DNA of 64,000 bases from Scytonematopsis contorta HA4267-MV1 (GTDB lineage Bacteria > Cyanobacteriota > Cyanobacteriia > Cyanobacteriales > Nostocaceae). A program made the position numbers and the translations under genes. Below are positions 52,764-63,210 of this stretch, in pieces. Below the pieces are notes generated by a model, which had not been told where the DNA came from, made no database searches, and saw nothing but the letters and a program-made list of their open reading frames with translations. The DNA lies in NCBI GenBank assembly GCA_019359035.1, contig JAHHIC010000057.1, forward strand, positions 62,001-126,000, given 5' to 3'. Within the stretch, counting starts at the first letter, position 1, and every line of letters starts with the position of its first letter.

Positions 52764-53258
52764 ATGATTATTCGTAACGCCACCGAAATCGACTTACCCA
52801 CGATTGTATCTATATATAACGCCTCAATACCCGGTCGTATGGCAACTGCTGATTTAGAGCCTGCTTCTGTTGAAAGCCGTCTTGCCTGGTTTAAAGGGCG
52901 TTCTTTTGAACTACGTCCTATTTGGGTTTTGGAAATTGACAGTATAGTTGCTGGATGGCTAAGCTTTCAATCGTTCTATGGACGACCAGCTTACGATGCA
53001 ACGGCTGAGATTAGTATTTATGTTTCCCCTGAGTATCAAAATTGCGGTTTAGCTTCATTACTTCTAGCTAAAGCAATTAACCATAGTCCTAGTTTAGGCT
53101 TGCAAACTCTTTTGGGTTTTATTTTTGCTCATAATCATAAAAGTGTAAACTTATTTGAAAAATACTCCTTTCAACGTTGGGGATATCTACCCGAAGTTGC
53201 AGAACTTGATGGAGTCAAACGTGATTTAATAATCATGGGGTTGCGTATTTGTATTTAA
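52764..53258 (+). CDS. GNAT acetyltransferase (phosphinothricin-acetyltransferase-like)
   Basis: MIIRNATEIDLPTIVSIYNASIPGRMATADLEP; EISIYVSPEYQNCGLASLLLAKAI. Confidence 0.85.
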   Translation: MIIRNATEIDLPTIVSIYNASIPGRMATADLEPASVESRLAWFKGRSFELRPIWVLEIDSIVAGWLSFQSFYGRPAYDATAEISIYVSPEYQNCGLASLLLAKAINHSPSLGLQTLLGFIFAHNHKSVNLFEKYSFQRWGYLPEVAELDGVKRDLIIMGLRICI

Positions 53259-54079
53259 TTAAATGCGAAATATTACCTAATCCTACGCTATGATTTTTAA
53301 AAAACAATTAAGTTATAAGAGGAATCGATAAGATTATTTAAGTTACATTAACGTAGAATAATCTGAATACTTAGACTTAATATTGTTAGTGACTTCCTTT
53401 GTACATCCTTATACACCACTTAGGGTATATTTAGTTATTAACTAAATATAAATGATTATTTGTTTTGATTTTGTCAAAATATCTCACATTAGTTATGTAT
53501 GTTGCAGAAAATCTGAAACTCAAGCTTCGGATATGTTAAGCAATATTAAAAAATCATGAAGTTAAATTTTTAATAAAGTATTCAGTAATGTTGCTCATGA
53601 GGGGTGCTGCCCCCTGTATACTTCTCGTATATAGAAACTATGATTACTGCATGAGGAACTAGTTTCAATTTATCTATGTATCCGTAGATTAATGTAATTG
53701 ATTCTCCGGAAAAATACAAAACCCACGAGGGATAAACCTATAAATTTTACTTAAGCTCTTTTTGGCAATATCTCTTTTTGGCAATAATTCGTGAATATTT
53801 CACTGATTCAGCCCAAAAACTGTGAAGCTCGTTGTACAAAACTTTATATAAGTGCCTAAGTAACACTGTAATAACAGTGCGGTTGTGTAATCTCTCAAAC
53901 CTTATTAACTTTCCTGAAAGTTCAAAAACTAACAGCTTTTATGAAATTAACACAAGTATTACTACGTACCTTGCTGACAACTCATGAATATAATGCTATT
54001 TGTATCTGTAATAACTCTTAGTTCCAAGAGTAATAATTTTATCAAAAGCTGAGATAAATAATATACATGGGTTGTTAAG

Positions 54080-55405
54080 ATGATAGAATTTTCCCAATTG
54101 GTAAAGAAGCTTCTAGAAAATTTGTTATTTAGCCGTCACACCACAGACCCACAAGCAGAACTCATTTGTTTGAGTCAATTGGCTGCCTCTCACGAGAAGT
54201 ACTTAGATTTTGCAGAAGCGTTAGAGTATTATAAACAGTTGCTTACGTTGTCTACCCAGATTGGCGTTGAAGAATGGCAGGAATTTGCAATGTACAATAT
54301 TGGTAATTGCTACCGCCAACTGAACCAATTTCAAGAGTCAATTAAGTATTTTACGCAATTGGTGCAAATAACTCGCAATACAGGTAATAGATTATTGCAG
54401 GTAGCGGCTATTTGGGGGTTAGGAACTAATTACCAGAATTTGGGACAGTATGATAAGGCTTTGGAATGCTTTCAAAATCAACTAGCTATTAGTTGTGAGA
54501 TGGATGAGCGTTCTTGGGAAAAAAGAGCTTTGGGTTCGTTAGGTAATGTTTACCAATTTACAGGAGATTACCAAAAGGCTCTTGATTACGAACAAAAAGC
54601 TTTAGTGATTGCTTTGGAATTAAGAGACATCAAATCTCAGGGAGATTCTTTGGCTAATCTTGCTAGTATTTACCTCCAACTGCAAAAATGGGAGAAAGCT
54701 ATAGAATTTTCCAGCGAGTCTTTGGGGATAGGTAGGGAGATTGCTAATAAAGAACTTGTGATGATAAGCCTTCATACAATGGGACAGGCTTATAAATGGT
54801 TAGACCAATATCAGAAAGCAACAGATTATTTGACTGCTGCTCTAAAAATTTCTTATGAAATGGGGGAGAAAAGAGTTAGAAGTGCTATTTTACAAGGCTT
54901 AAGTGATGTCTGTAGCCAAACTAATCAATTAGAACAGGCTATTAAATATAATCAAGAATCTTTGGAGGTTAGCCGCGAGATTCAAAATAAATTTGGTGAA
55001 GCTGCGGCATTATCTAGAATTGCAACTATATACCAAAGTTTGAATAAAAATAAAAAGGCTTTAACTTACTATCAACAGTCATTAGCAATCTTACAGAAAA
55101 TAGGAGCAAAACAAAGCCAGCAACAAATTATTTTTAATATTGGTAGCTTATATTATAATGAGCAGCTATATATTCCAGCTAGGGAATCTTTTTATTCTGC
55201 TCTAGTTTTGGCTAAAGAATTGAACAATACTCCAGAAGAAGCTAAAGCTGCTCTGGCTCTGGGTGCTACTTTTCGCCAATTAAACTGTTATTCCGAAGCT
55301 ATCCCTCATTACCGCAATGCTTATAGTCTTTACAAAATCTTGGGTGACGAGAACCAAGCTCAAAAAATGTTAAGCACTATGTATAAGCTAGGTGTTGAAA
55401 TGTGA
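54080..55405 (+). CDS. TPR-repeat protein
   Basis: About ten TPR units (NYQNLGQYDKALECFQNQLAISCEMDERSWEKRALGSLGNVYQ). Confidence 0.85.
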   Translation: MIEFSQLVKKLLENLLFSRHTTDPQAELICLSQLAASHEKYLDFAEALEYYKQLLTLSTQIGVEEWQEFAMYNIGNCYRQLNQFQESIKYFTQLVQITRNTGNRLLQVAAIWGLGTNYQNLGQYDKALECFQNQLAISCEMDERSWEKRALGSLGNVYQFTGDYQKALDYEQKALVIALELRDIKSQGDSLANLASIYLQLQKWEKAIEFSSESLGIGREIANKELVMISLHTMGQAYKWLDQYQKATDYLTAALKISYEMGEKRVRSAILQGLSDVCSQTNQLEQAIKYNQESLEVSREIQNKFGEAAALSRIATIYQSLNKNKKALTYYQQSLAILQKIGAKQSQQQIIFNIGSLYYNEQLYIPARESFYSALVLAKELNNTPEEAKAALALGATFRQLNCYSEAIPHYRNAYSLYKILGDENQAQKMLSTMYKLGVEM

Positions 55406-55430
55406 ACTCTACTGCGGATTTAAAGTTAGT

Positions 55431-55563
55431 CAATTGCAATCAGTTAGGTATAATCAGTTAGTACAATTGGTTAGGTATAATCAGTTAGTGCAATTGATTA
55501 ACTAGAATCAGTTAGTGCAATTGATTAACTAGAATCAGTTAGTGCAATTGATTAACTAGAATC
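55431..55563 (+). repeat. 27-nt tandem array (CAATTGATTAACTAGAATCAGTTAGTG, ~4.7 copies)
   Basis: Unit starts 55431 (33 nt), 55464, 55491, 55518, 55545 (partial). Confidence 0.95.
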
Positions 55564-55590
55564 GGGCGGGCAGGGATGCCCACCCCACAA
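55564..55590 (+). repeat. hairpin repeat family 1, copy C
   Basis: GGGCGGGCAGGGATGCCCACCCCACAA. Confidence 0.9.
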
Positions 55591-55887
55591 TATTTTTTAT
55601 GTTTAAGTGGCACACCTTTTGACTTAATGACTAACTGAAAACATTAATTTGTTTTCACATAATTTATTTATACAGCAATAATTAGGTAGATATTAATATT
55701 GTGTGACGCTATTTAAATTGTCCCAAAGGAAAAATCTCAGGGAGATATAAAAGCTAATCATGAAATGATTTGCTTTGCAGTTAAGGATATTCACGGTTAC
55801 CATTGTGAGGGTGTCCAAATTATAACGTAGGTAATTGCTTCCTTTAATGACGGTTTGGTTAGGATGTCCTACTGTTATATATAAGCT

Positions 55888-57300
55888 ATGCCAGCACAGA
55901 TTATCTATAATTCTGATATATCCAACATTATATGCTCCTATATTTGTGAAACTGTGATTGTCATCCAAAGGCATTATCCCGAATTGCTGGTTGATAAATA
56001 TAGGAAATATAATTGGTCTCACGATGAGCTTCAATCTTACTTGACTGTCAAATTAACGGCATTACTCAATCAAGCTCAAGACTGGGACGGATTACTTAAA
56101 AATTTACAAGTATTTCTCAATGTACTGTTGATTTCTGGATATACTAAATCAACTATATATATCGAATTAATTAAAAAGATTAATAAATTAAATCAAACAA
56201 CAGATTTATCCCTATTAAAAGTGCCGCAATTTACCAATGAAACGACACCTTTTTCTAAATCGCCTCATTCCCAAAATTCCGGAATTACAGTTTTACTTTT
56301 AGATGCGGAAAACTTGCAAATTAATTTGGAAACCGAAAAATTTTTAAGTCAAGTTTGTGCTTATCCTCTTCAAGTTAAAGTCGCCTTTGCTAATTGGCGT
56401 AATATGGGTAAATTAGATGTGGAGTTGCATCAACGCTGTTACGATTTAATTCATGTTCCTTCAGGAAAAAATAATGCTGATGGTAAAATGATAGTTTTTG
56501 GCTCCTCACTTCACGAACATTACCCAAAAGCCAAAGAAGTTTTAGTTTGCTCTTCTGATACAGTAATGACTAATCTGTGTAACCACTTGCAAAAAAATGG
56601 CTTAACAGTTCATCGGGTGAATCAGCAGGGAAATGATATTAAAGTATTTAATAGTTACACAGGACAAACTTTAACACATACTCTTAAAAATTCAAAAGAA
56701 ATCACTAATTTAACAAAAGTCACTACTCCCAAAATTCCTACTATTGAGGAATTTATTGCCGAGCTTAAAGTAATTATTAAAACTCAACAACAATATACAG
56801 CTAACCATTTAGTTAAGCTTTCTTCAATTTCTCAGCTATTTAAAACAAAATATAATTTTAGTGTTTCTCAAGTTATGTCATATCATTTCCCTGGCAAAAA
56901 AGCTAGAGATATTTTTATTGATAATCCATTAGAATTCGTAGTACAGCAAAATCCAGATGAGTCTGAATTATATGTTACTCTGTTTGAATCAAATAAACTT
57001 AAAAACTTTTTGAGTAAAAGTCATATTACAGAGACTCCACCTAGTATTAATTCTACACAAGATTTAATACAGGCACTATCCATAATTATAACTCAGCTAA
57101 CAAATAACTCTCCTGATACTTATATTGACGCTGGTATTTTAGCAAGCGCAGTTAATAAGATATACGGTCAAGGAATTACCAAAATAATCAAAAAATTGCA
57201 GTTGGGAAATAATTTTATCAAGTTTTTAAAATCTTGTACTTCCTTTAAATTAAAGCAAAAGGGAACTATTTACCAAGTCAGTATTAATTCTGTTAAGTAA
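55888..57300 (+). CDS. NYN (PIN-like) domain protein with C-terminal OST-HTH/LOTUS-like regions
   Basis: NYN: GITVLLLDAENLQINLETEKFL...VLVCSSDTVMTNLCNHLQKNGLTVHRV; two winged-helix-like regions (TIEEFIAELKVIIKTQQ..., STQDLIQALSIIITQL...). Confidence 0.72.
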   Translation: MPAQIIYNSDISNIICSYICETVIVIQRHYPELLVDKYRKYNWSHDELQSYLTVKLTALLNQAQDWDGLLKNLQVFLNVLLISGYTKSTIYIELIKKINKLNQTTDLSLLKVPQFTNETTPFSKSPHSQNSGITVLLLDAENLQINLETEKFLSQVCAYPLQVKVAFANWRNMGKLDVELHQRCYDLIHVPSGKNNADGKMIVFGSSLHEHYPKAKEVLVCSSDTVMTNLCNHLQKNGLTVHRVNQQGNDIKVFNSYTGQTLTHTLKNSKEITNLTKVTTPKIPTIEEFIAELKVIIKTQQQYTANHLVKLSSISQLFKTKYNFSVSQVMSYHFPGKKARDIFIDNPLEFVVQQNPDESELYVTLFESNKLKNFLSKSHITETPPSINSTQDLIQALSIIITQLTNNSPDTYIDAGILASAVNKIYGQGITKIIKKLQLGNNFIKFLKSCTSFKLKQKGTIYQVSINSVK

Positions 57301-57492
57301 ATAATGCGTAGTGCGTTCACGAAGTGTGTTCACGAAGTGTGGTGTGCCTCACCATGCATCTTGCTCGCTGCTTAGAAAAAACTTACTGTCCCCACAAGAG
57401 TTAAATAAGTTTAGATTACGCAGTTTAAATGTGTTCAACCTACGTAAATAAGATGTATTATGTAAACTGATATTAAGAATTGTGAAGTTAAA

Positions 57493-58197
57493 ATGCAGGG
57501 TAAAGTAGTTGTTATCGTTGGCGCTACAGGTGGTATTGGTTCTGTGTTAGCTCGTAAGCTAGCATCCACGGGTGCAAATTTAGTGCTAACTGCAAGAGAT
57601 AGCAGTCGTTTAGCTGCATTAGCTACTGATTTACCAAGGGAAGTTCTGACTGTAGAGTGTGATATTACTGACCAATTACAAGTCAAAACACTTATAGAAA
57701 AAACTGTTGCCCAATTTGGTCGTATTGACGTTTTAGTGAATGCTGCTGGTGCTGGCATCCTGAAGCAATACAACAAGCTGGAACCTGCGGATTTAGACGC
57801 TATGTTGGATTTAAATTTAAAAGGTAGCTTTTATACATGTCAAGCTGCGGCAGAAGTCATGGTGTCACAAAAATCTGGTCATATTTGTAACGTTGTAGGA
57901 ATCTTGGGTAAGCATTCAATGGCAATGGCTACAGCGTATTGTGCTTCTAAATTTGGCATGGTAGGTTTTAGCAAGTGTATGGCAGAGGAACTTAAGCGTT
58001 TTGGTATTAAATTCACTCTTTTTTATTTTGGTGGTGTTGATACTTCCTTTTGGGATAACGTAAGTTTAAAGGTTGACCGAAAGAAAATGCTTAGTGCCGA
58101 AACTGCTGCTAATGCAATTTTCTTTGCTATGACTACAGAACCTCAAGCTGTACCAATGGAAATTAACATTCAGCCTGATTCACACTTGTTTTTTTGA
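57493..58197 (+). CDS. short-chain dehydrogenase/reductase
   Basis: VVIVGATGGIGSVLARKLA; VNAAGAG; YCASKFGMVGFSK. Confidence 0.92.
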   Translation: MQGKVVVIVGATGGIGSVLARKLASTGANLVLTARDSSRLAALATDLPREVLTVECDITDQLQVKTLIEKTVAQFGRIDVLVNAAGAGILKQYNKLEPADLDAMLDLNLKGSFYTCQAAAEVMVSQKSGHICNVVGILGKHSMAMATAYCASKFGMVGFSKCMAEELKRFGIKFTLFYFGGVDTSFWDNVSLKVDRKKMLSAETAANAIFFAMTTEPQAVPMEINIQPDSHLFF

Positions 58198-58330
58198 TAA
58201 CGCTCAGCAGTTAACCGTCAACAGTCAACAGTCAACAGTCAATGATTATTACTTAGGTATCTATTGTAAATTCAGCGAAAAAGGCAAAATTTACAGACGG
58301 GTCAGCTGTAAATGGTGATTTTCAGAATTT

Positions 58331-59419
58331 ATGAAAATTGAGTACGTTCACTTTTATGTTGAAGATGCTAAATTTTGGCGGAATTGGTTTGTCAAGCATC
58401 TGGGTTTTCAAGTTTTATCTAATCCTGTCCAAGAATATCTTAAATTTGAAGACCAAATCCCAGCGTTAGCTCCTCAACTCCATACTTGGACGGAGGTTGT
58501 AAAGAGTGGTTCGGTCTGCTTTTTATTGTCTTCTCCACTTTTGTCTACCAGTCCAGTAGTGGAATTTTTACGTCATCATTCACCAGGTGTTGCTGATGTC
58601 GCTTTTTGTGTTGATGATGTAGAAGCGGTTATTACAAGAGCTGAAACTTACGGTGCAAGAATTTTAGAGCCTATCCAACAACACCAACAAGCGGAAGAAT
58701 ACATCAAATGGAGCAAAATTGGTGCTTGTGGTTCTTTGAATCATACATTGATTGAAAGGTCATCTCCCATTAGGCATAAAGTTAATGAAAGCCTGGTTAC
58801 TGCTATTGACCATATTGTCCTTAACGTCGCTGCAGGTGATTTGGAAAAAACTATTGCTTGGTACGAATATATTTTGGATTTTCAACCTCAGCAGGTTTTT
58901 AACATTAAAACCGAACGTTCGGCTTTACATAGCCAAGTCCTGATTTCTCGTAATGGCTGCGTACAATTACCTGTTAATCAACCAACTACTCCCAATTCCC
59001 AAATTCAAGAGTTTCTCAACTTTAACCGAGGTGCTGGAATTCAACATATTGCCTTGCAAACGCGCAATATTATTGCTGCTATTGCCCAATTTCGTTCCTG
59101 TGGTTTATCTTTTCTTCCTGTTTCTCATGCTTACTACGACCAACTCCAACTGCGACCAACACTTCCTCTCCAACCCGAAGAACTAAAGGCGATCGCCCAA
59201 CAGAAAATCTTAGTAGACTGGCAGGAAGACACATCTGTGAGTGGGGAACAAATACCTTTGTTGTTACAAATCTTCACACAGCCCATTTTTGGAAAGCCAA
59301 CCTTTTTCTTTGAATTTATAGAACGTCGTGACCAAGCTAAAGGTTTCGGTGAAGGCAATTTTCGCGCTTTGTTTGAAGCCATCGAAAGCGAACAAATGAA
59401 GCGAGGAACTTTGTCTTGA
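58331..59419 (+). CDS. hppD: 4-hydroxyphenylpyruvate dioxygenase-like
   Basis: HLGFQVLSNP; AIDHIVLNV; GAGIQHIALQTRNI; C-terminal PIFGKPTFFFEFIERRDQAKGFGEGNFRALFEAIE. Confidence 0.9.
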   Translation: MKIEYVHFYVEDAKFWRNWFVKHLGFQVLSNPVQEYLKFEDQIPALAPQLHTWTEVVKSGSVCFLLSSPLLSTSPVVEFLRHHSPGVADVAFCVDDVEAVITRAETYGARILEPIQQHQQAEEYIKWSKIGACGSLNHTLIERSSPIRHKVNESLVTAIDHIVLNVAAGDLEKTIAWYEYILDFQPQQVFNIKTERSALHSQVLISRNGCVQLPVNQPTTPNSQIQEFLNFNRGAGIQHIALQTRNIIAAIAQFRSCGLSFLPVSHAYYDQLQLRPTLPLQPEELKAIAQQKILVDWQEDTSVSGEQIPLLLQIFTQPIFGKPTFFFEFIERRDQAKGFGEGNFRALFEAIESEQMKRGTLS

Positions 59420-59477
59420 GGGGGGAGTGGGAGTGGGGAGTAGGAAGTAGGAAGTAGGAAGTATTAATAAGTATTTC

Positions 59478-59529
59478 AACCCGTTTTCAAAGGGTTTTAG
59501 CTTTTAGCCCGAACTTTAGTTCAGGGGTA
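59478..59529. repeat. solo arm related to the 25441..25671 element
   Basis: CAACCCGTTTTCAAAGGGTTTTAGCTTTTAGCCCGAACTTTAGTTCAGGGGTA versus AACCCGTTTCAACGGGTTTCAGCTTTTAGCCCTCACTTTAGTTCAGGGATT. Confidence 0.8.
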
Positions 59530-59645
59530 TCGGGGTTTTTCTATTAGGCAGTAACATCCCTTTCATCCCCCATTCCCTACTCCCCATTCCCTACTCCCCA
59601 TCTAACAGGTAAAATTATAGAAACAAAACTTTACATTATTTGTTG

Positions 59646-60344
59646 ATGCTGAGACTAATTACAGACTTTGATGGTCCAATAATGGATGTTTCTGAGAGAT
59701 ATTACCAAGTTTATAAATTCTGCTTGGAAAAAACTCGTCGTCCAGGACAGGTAGTCCGAGAATTGTCTAAACCAGAATTTTGGCTTTATAAACGTAAACA
59801 AATACACGAAACACAAATAGCTCTCGATTCTGGTTTGGATTCAGAACAAGCGCAAGAATTTGCTAAATTACGAAAAAAAACTGTACATACACAACCATAC
59901 TTTGAGTACGACCGCCTTATACCTGGTATCGTAGATGTATTATTAAAAGTGGAAAAAGCTGGAGTCGATTTTCTGGTCATGACAATGCGTCGGCAAAGAG
60001 AATTAGAATTTGCCTTAAACAAATATGATTTAGGTAAATTTTTCCCAGAAAATCGTCGTTACTGCCTTACTAATGACTACGTGAAAACTCGTGATATTGA
60101 TGATAAACCGTTACTAATGGCACGAGCATTACAAGAACTACCACCTGCAACTGACATCTGGATGGTAGGAGATACGGAAGCTGATATTATTTCTTCTAAA
60201 AGACACGGTGTTAAAATTATCACCGTCGAATCTGGTATTCGTGACCGGGCGCAATTAGAAACTTACAACCCTGACTATATAGTTAATAACATGAGCGAAG
60301 CTGTAGATTTTATCCTCAAGACTTCGCTACAACAGGCGAGATAA
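59646..60344 (+). CDS. HAD-superfamily hydrolase
   Basis: LRLITDFDGPIMDVSERYYQVYK; DIWMVGDTEADIISSKRHGVKIITVESG. Confidence 0.85.
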   Translation: MLRLITDFDGPIMDVSERYYQVYKFCLEKTRRPGQVVRELSKPEFWLYKRKQIHETQIALDSGLDSEQAQEFAKLRKKTVHTQPYFEYDRLIPGIVDVLLKVEKAGVDFLVMTMRRQRELEFALNKYDLGKFFPENRRYCLTNDYVKTRDIDDKPLLMARALQELPPATDIWMVGDTEADIISSKRHGVKIITVESGIRDRAQLETYNPDYIVNNMSEAVDFILKTSLQQAR

Positions 60345-60425
60345 ATAGTAGCTAATCGGTAATTGTTAATTGGTAATTGTTAGTTGCTAATTGGCATTAG
60401 CCATTAGCTGTTAGCGATTAACCAT

Positions 60426-61055
60426 TTAACGAATAAAGCTGTTAATTAGCCACAACAAGATAAAAGTCAATACTGTGGAAAATTGATTTGAGGACAGACT
60501 AATAAATGTAATTTGTCGCACAATCAAACTAGAGACTAGACCACCAGCGATTAAGCCTACAACTAAACCGAGCAGAGTTAACAAAACTGCTCGACCAAAT
60601 TTATTTTCTTTGCGGTTGAGAAAGTAAATACTACTACCAACCCCAAATACTAACGCTAGTTGTAAAATTTGGTCACTGCTGCCGACTTGGTAGAATAAAC
60701 TAATAGCACTCAAACCAAGATAGCAAGCGCCAGGCACGATTATATCGGTTGCTGTGGGCTGGTCTATAAATTTTTGCAGCCATGCTCTTGACTGGTCTTT
60801 AGGGGTGGAGCTTTCTTTTGGAGCAGCTTGCATGAGACGCTCTGGAAAGCGAATGCGTTCGGGTACTTTAATTTTGCCTTCTTGGCGCATCCTCAAGCGA
60901 TCCATTAAAATCGCATCGTAAGCAGCTTCAATTACTTCTAGACGCTTTGTATCGCCACTGTATTGTTCTACTAGGCGATTACGAACATCTTGAACTTCTT
61001 CAAAACTAGCCTCTTCTGATACCCCAAGTTTTTCGTAGGGATTTTGATCGCTCAT
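60426..61055 (-). CDS. CPP1-like (J-like domain plus TM) family protein
   Basis: NPYEKLGVSEEASFEEVQDVRNRLVEQYSGDTKRLEVIEAAYDAILMDRLRMRQEGKIKVPERIRFPE; four hydrophobic segments. Confidence 0.85.
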   Translation of the reverse strand: MSDQNPYEKLGVSEEASFEEVQDVRNRLVEQYSGDTKRLEVIEAAYDAILMDRLRMRQEGKIKVPERIRFPERLMQAAPKESSTPKDQSRAWLQKFIDQPTATDIIVPGACYLGLSAISLFYQVGSSDQILQLALVFGVGSSIYFLNRKENKFGRAVLLTLLGLVVGLIAGGLVSSLIVRQITFISLSSNQFSTVLTFILLWLINSFIR

Positions 61056-61714
61056 GGGAGTTTGTTATTTTAGCCTACAATTAAGGCAGTCTCTACTGTG
61101 CGTAAAAACGAGTTTTGGTTTTGTGTTACTCACCACACAGGCTAGTAATAGCACAGGGGCTATTAGACTTACCCACAGGTTTTAACTATAGTCACTTTAA
61201 CATATTGTCATAACTCCGTGTATCCCCTCATGTCGTTGAGCAATTGGAGAATTAATCTAGAATTTGAACTAAAAAAACAATGCTGGTCATTTTTTTTATG
61301 AAAAAACTGATTTTGATTTTCCAAATTAGGCAATTTACCGAGCCTTGAGGTTTTTTTAATAATTTAGTGTCAAAATGGCTTGTAGAATCGACTCCTATGT
61401 CGATTAAAATTTGAAGCATTTAAACTACTCAGCCACTAGGTTAATAAGGTGTTCTAGTTTACTTAACACAAACATTGGCTCAGGTTTAAAGCATCTGCTT
61501 ACGCATACAAGGGTGAAAATTGCAACACCGAAAACATTTTATTCGGTTAAGATTCGCATTACACTACATGCTTTTTTTTCCATCAAACTGATTACACTAG
61601 TATTTGGATAATCCGGGAAAACATACCTTAGCCTTGTAGATTCTTATTAATCCTAAGTGGAAACTGCGTTTTTTCGCAACCTGCTTGTAAATCCTTATAT
61701 ATTTTTGTGCAAAA

Positions 61715-62434
61715 GTGATGGTCATGGCTCCTGCCAAGGTTCTTGTTGTTGATGACGACCCTGCGGTTCGTAATCTAATTCAACGCTTTTTAATTAAGCA
61801 AAGCTATCAGGTCGAGGCTGCCGAAGACGGCAAAACTGCCTTGGCGCTTTTTGAGCAATTTAACCCAGACTTGGTGATTCTTGACGTGAATTTGCCAGAT
61901 GTTATCGGGTTTAACCTTTGCCAAGAAATGCAAAGCCGTAATGGCGTCTTTGTTCTCATGCTCACAAGTCGTGCGGACGAAGCAGACAAGATTCGTGGTT
62001 TTTCTAAAGGTGCTGACGACTATCTTACCAAACCCTTCGGTTTGGGAGAATTAGAAGTCAGAGTTGCAGCGATTTTGCGACGTCAACGGGTTGTAACAAC
62101 GGCTGAACAAAAGCGCTTAGTTTTTGAAAAACTGATGATTGACCCAGTAAGGCGAGAGGTGACACTGAATAACCAACCAGTGCCACTAACCGCTTTAGAA
62201 TTTGACTTATTGCATTTTTTAGCCAGCCATCCGGGCAAAGTTTGGCGACGTGCTGAACTTATTCAAGAAGTCTGGGACTATGAATATGTTGGCGACCAAA
62301 GGGTTGTTGATGTTCATATCGGTCAAATTCGCAAAAAAATAGAAGTAGATGCTAGTCAGCCAGCATTGATTCAAACCGTTCGCGGGGTGGGGTACAAATT
62401 TGAATGTCCCGCACACGTTCCATTGGAGAAGTAG
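61715..62434 (+). CDS. OmpR/PhoB-family response regulator
   Basis: VLVVDDDPAVRNLIQRFLIKQ; VILDVNLPD; GADDYLTKPFGLGELEVRV; winged helix VVDVHIGQIRKKIE...IQTVRGVGYKFE. Confidence 0.92.
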   Translation: MMVMAPAKVLVVDDDPAVRNLIQRFLIKQSYQVEAAEDGKTALALFEQFNPDLVILDVNLPDVIGFNLCQEMQSRNGVFVLMLTSRADEADKIRGFSKGADDYLTKPFGLGELEVRVAAILRRQRVVTTAEQKRLVFEKLMIDPVRREVTLNNQPVPLTALEFDLLHFLASHPGKVWRRAELIQEVWDYEYVGDQRVVDVHIGQIRKKIEVDASQPALIQTVRGVGYKFECPAHVPLEK

Positions 62435-62832
62435 TATTTGTCATTAGTCAGCAGTCAATGGTCAATACTTCTTCATCCATAATTATGGACTATGGATTAT
62501 GGACTTCGGACTAAGGACTAATGGCAAAATTGCAAAATTTTGATAAATTTTGTGTGGTTATCTACATTTTTCGTAAATTGTCTAGTTCTAACCTTGGGAA
62601 TAACCAGACAATCATTTTTAATGCTTTTTTCTATTGAGCATGTAATATTTGTGACCTCGGCAGTTAACACACCCTATGGGGACGCTCTGCGTACAGCAGT
62701 TAACGGCCAATCATTTTTTATTTATTATTGAAATTTAAATCTAAATGTGAAATAAATCGCCCCAAATCTCCTAACAGCAAATGATGGAAATTTGGGGTTT
62801 TGAAATTCACTGGGACAGTCAAAAACAAGGCA

Positions 62833-63000
62833 GAAGGCAGAGGGCAGAGGGCAGAAGGTAAGAGAAGGAAGAAGGCATTCAATGGTTATGAGAATACAGT
62901 GGGGGCTTGTACCCCCGTTGTTCCTTTGCAGATGGAACAGAGTGTATTACTTGTTATCCTTATAACTTCTTCCGCCTTCTGCCCTCTGCCCTCTGCCTTC
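62833..63000. repeat. 26-bp perfect inverted repeat of GGCAGAG heptamers around a 116-nt centre
   Basis: GAAGGCAGAGGGCAGAGGGCAGAAGG ... CCTTCTGCCCTCTGCCCTCTGCCTTC. Confidence 0.9.
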
Positions 63001-63012
63001 TTTGGTCAACCT

Positions 63013-63210
63013 TCAGCAATGATGGAATAATGTTTCCAGGTATACTCTAGCCGCACTGCGGTCGCTTTCGCCATTTTGCAGAAGAAATAAGGATAGTGCT
63101 GCTGTCAAGACTCGATTTTGGTCCCAGTCGGGATGCTTTTCTAAATAGTGCTTTAGTGATTCATGAAGCGTTTCTGGAATTTCTGTAAATACACTAACTG
63201 TTGAGTTCAT
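63013..63210 (-). CDS. DUF2811-family protein
   Basis: MNSTVSVFTEIPETLHESLKHYLEKHPDWDQNRVLTAALSLFLLQNGESDRSAARVYLETLFHHC. Confidence 0.75.
   Translation of the reverse strand: MNSTVSVFTEIPETLHESLKHYLEKHPDWDQNRVLTAALSLFLLQNGESDRSAARVYLETLFHHC

Noticed and set aside
53600-53616. AGGGGTGCTGCCCCCT hairpin in the 800-bp gap before the TPR gene as a small RNA
   Set aside because: Short stem, no recognised cyanobacterial ncRNA motif and no clear promoter or terminator context.
55431-55563. CRISPR array
   Set aside because: 27-nt units are directly contiguous with no spacers.
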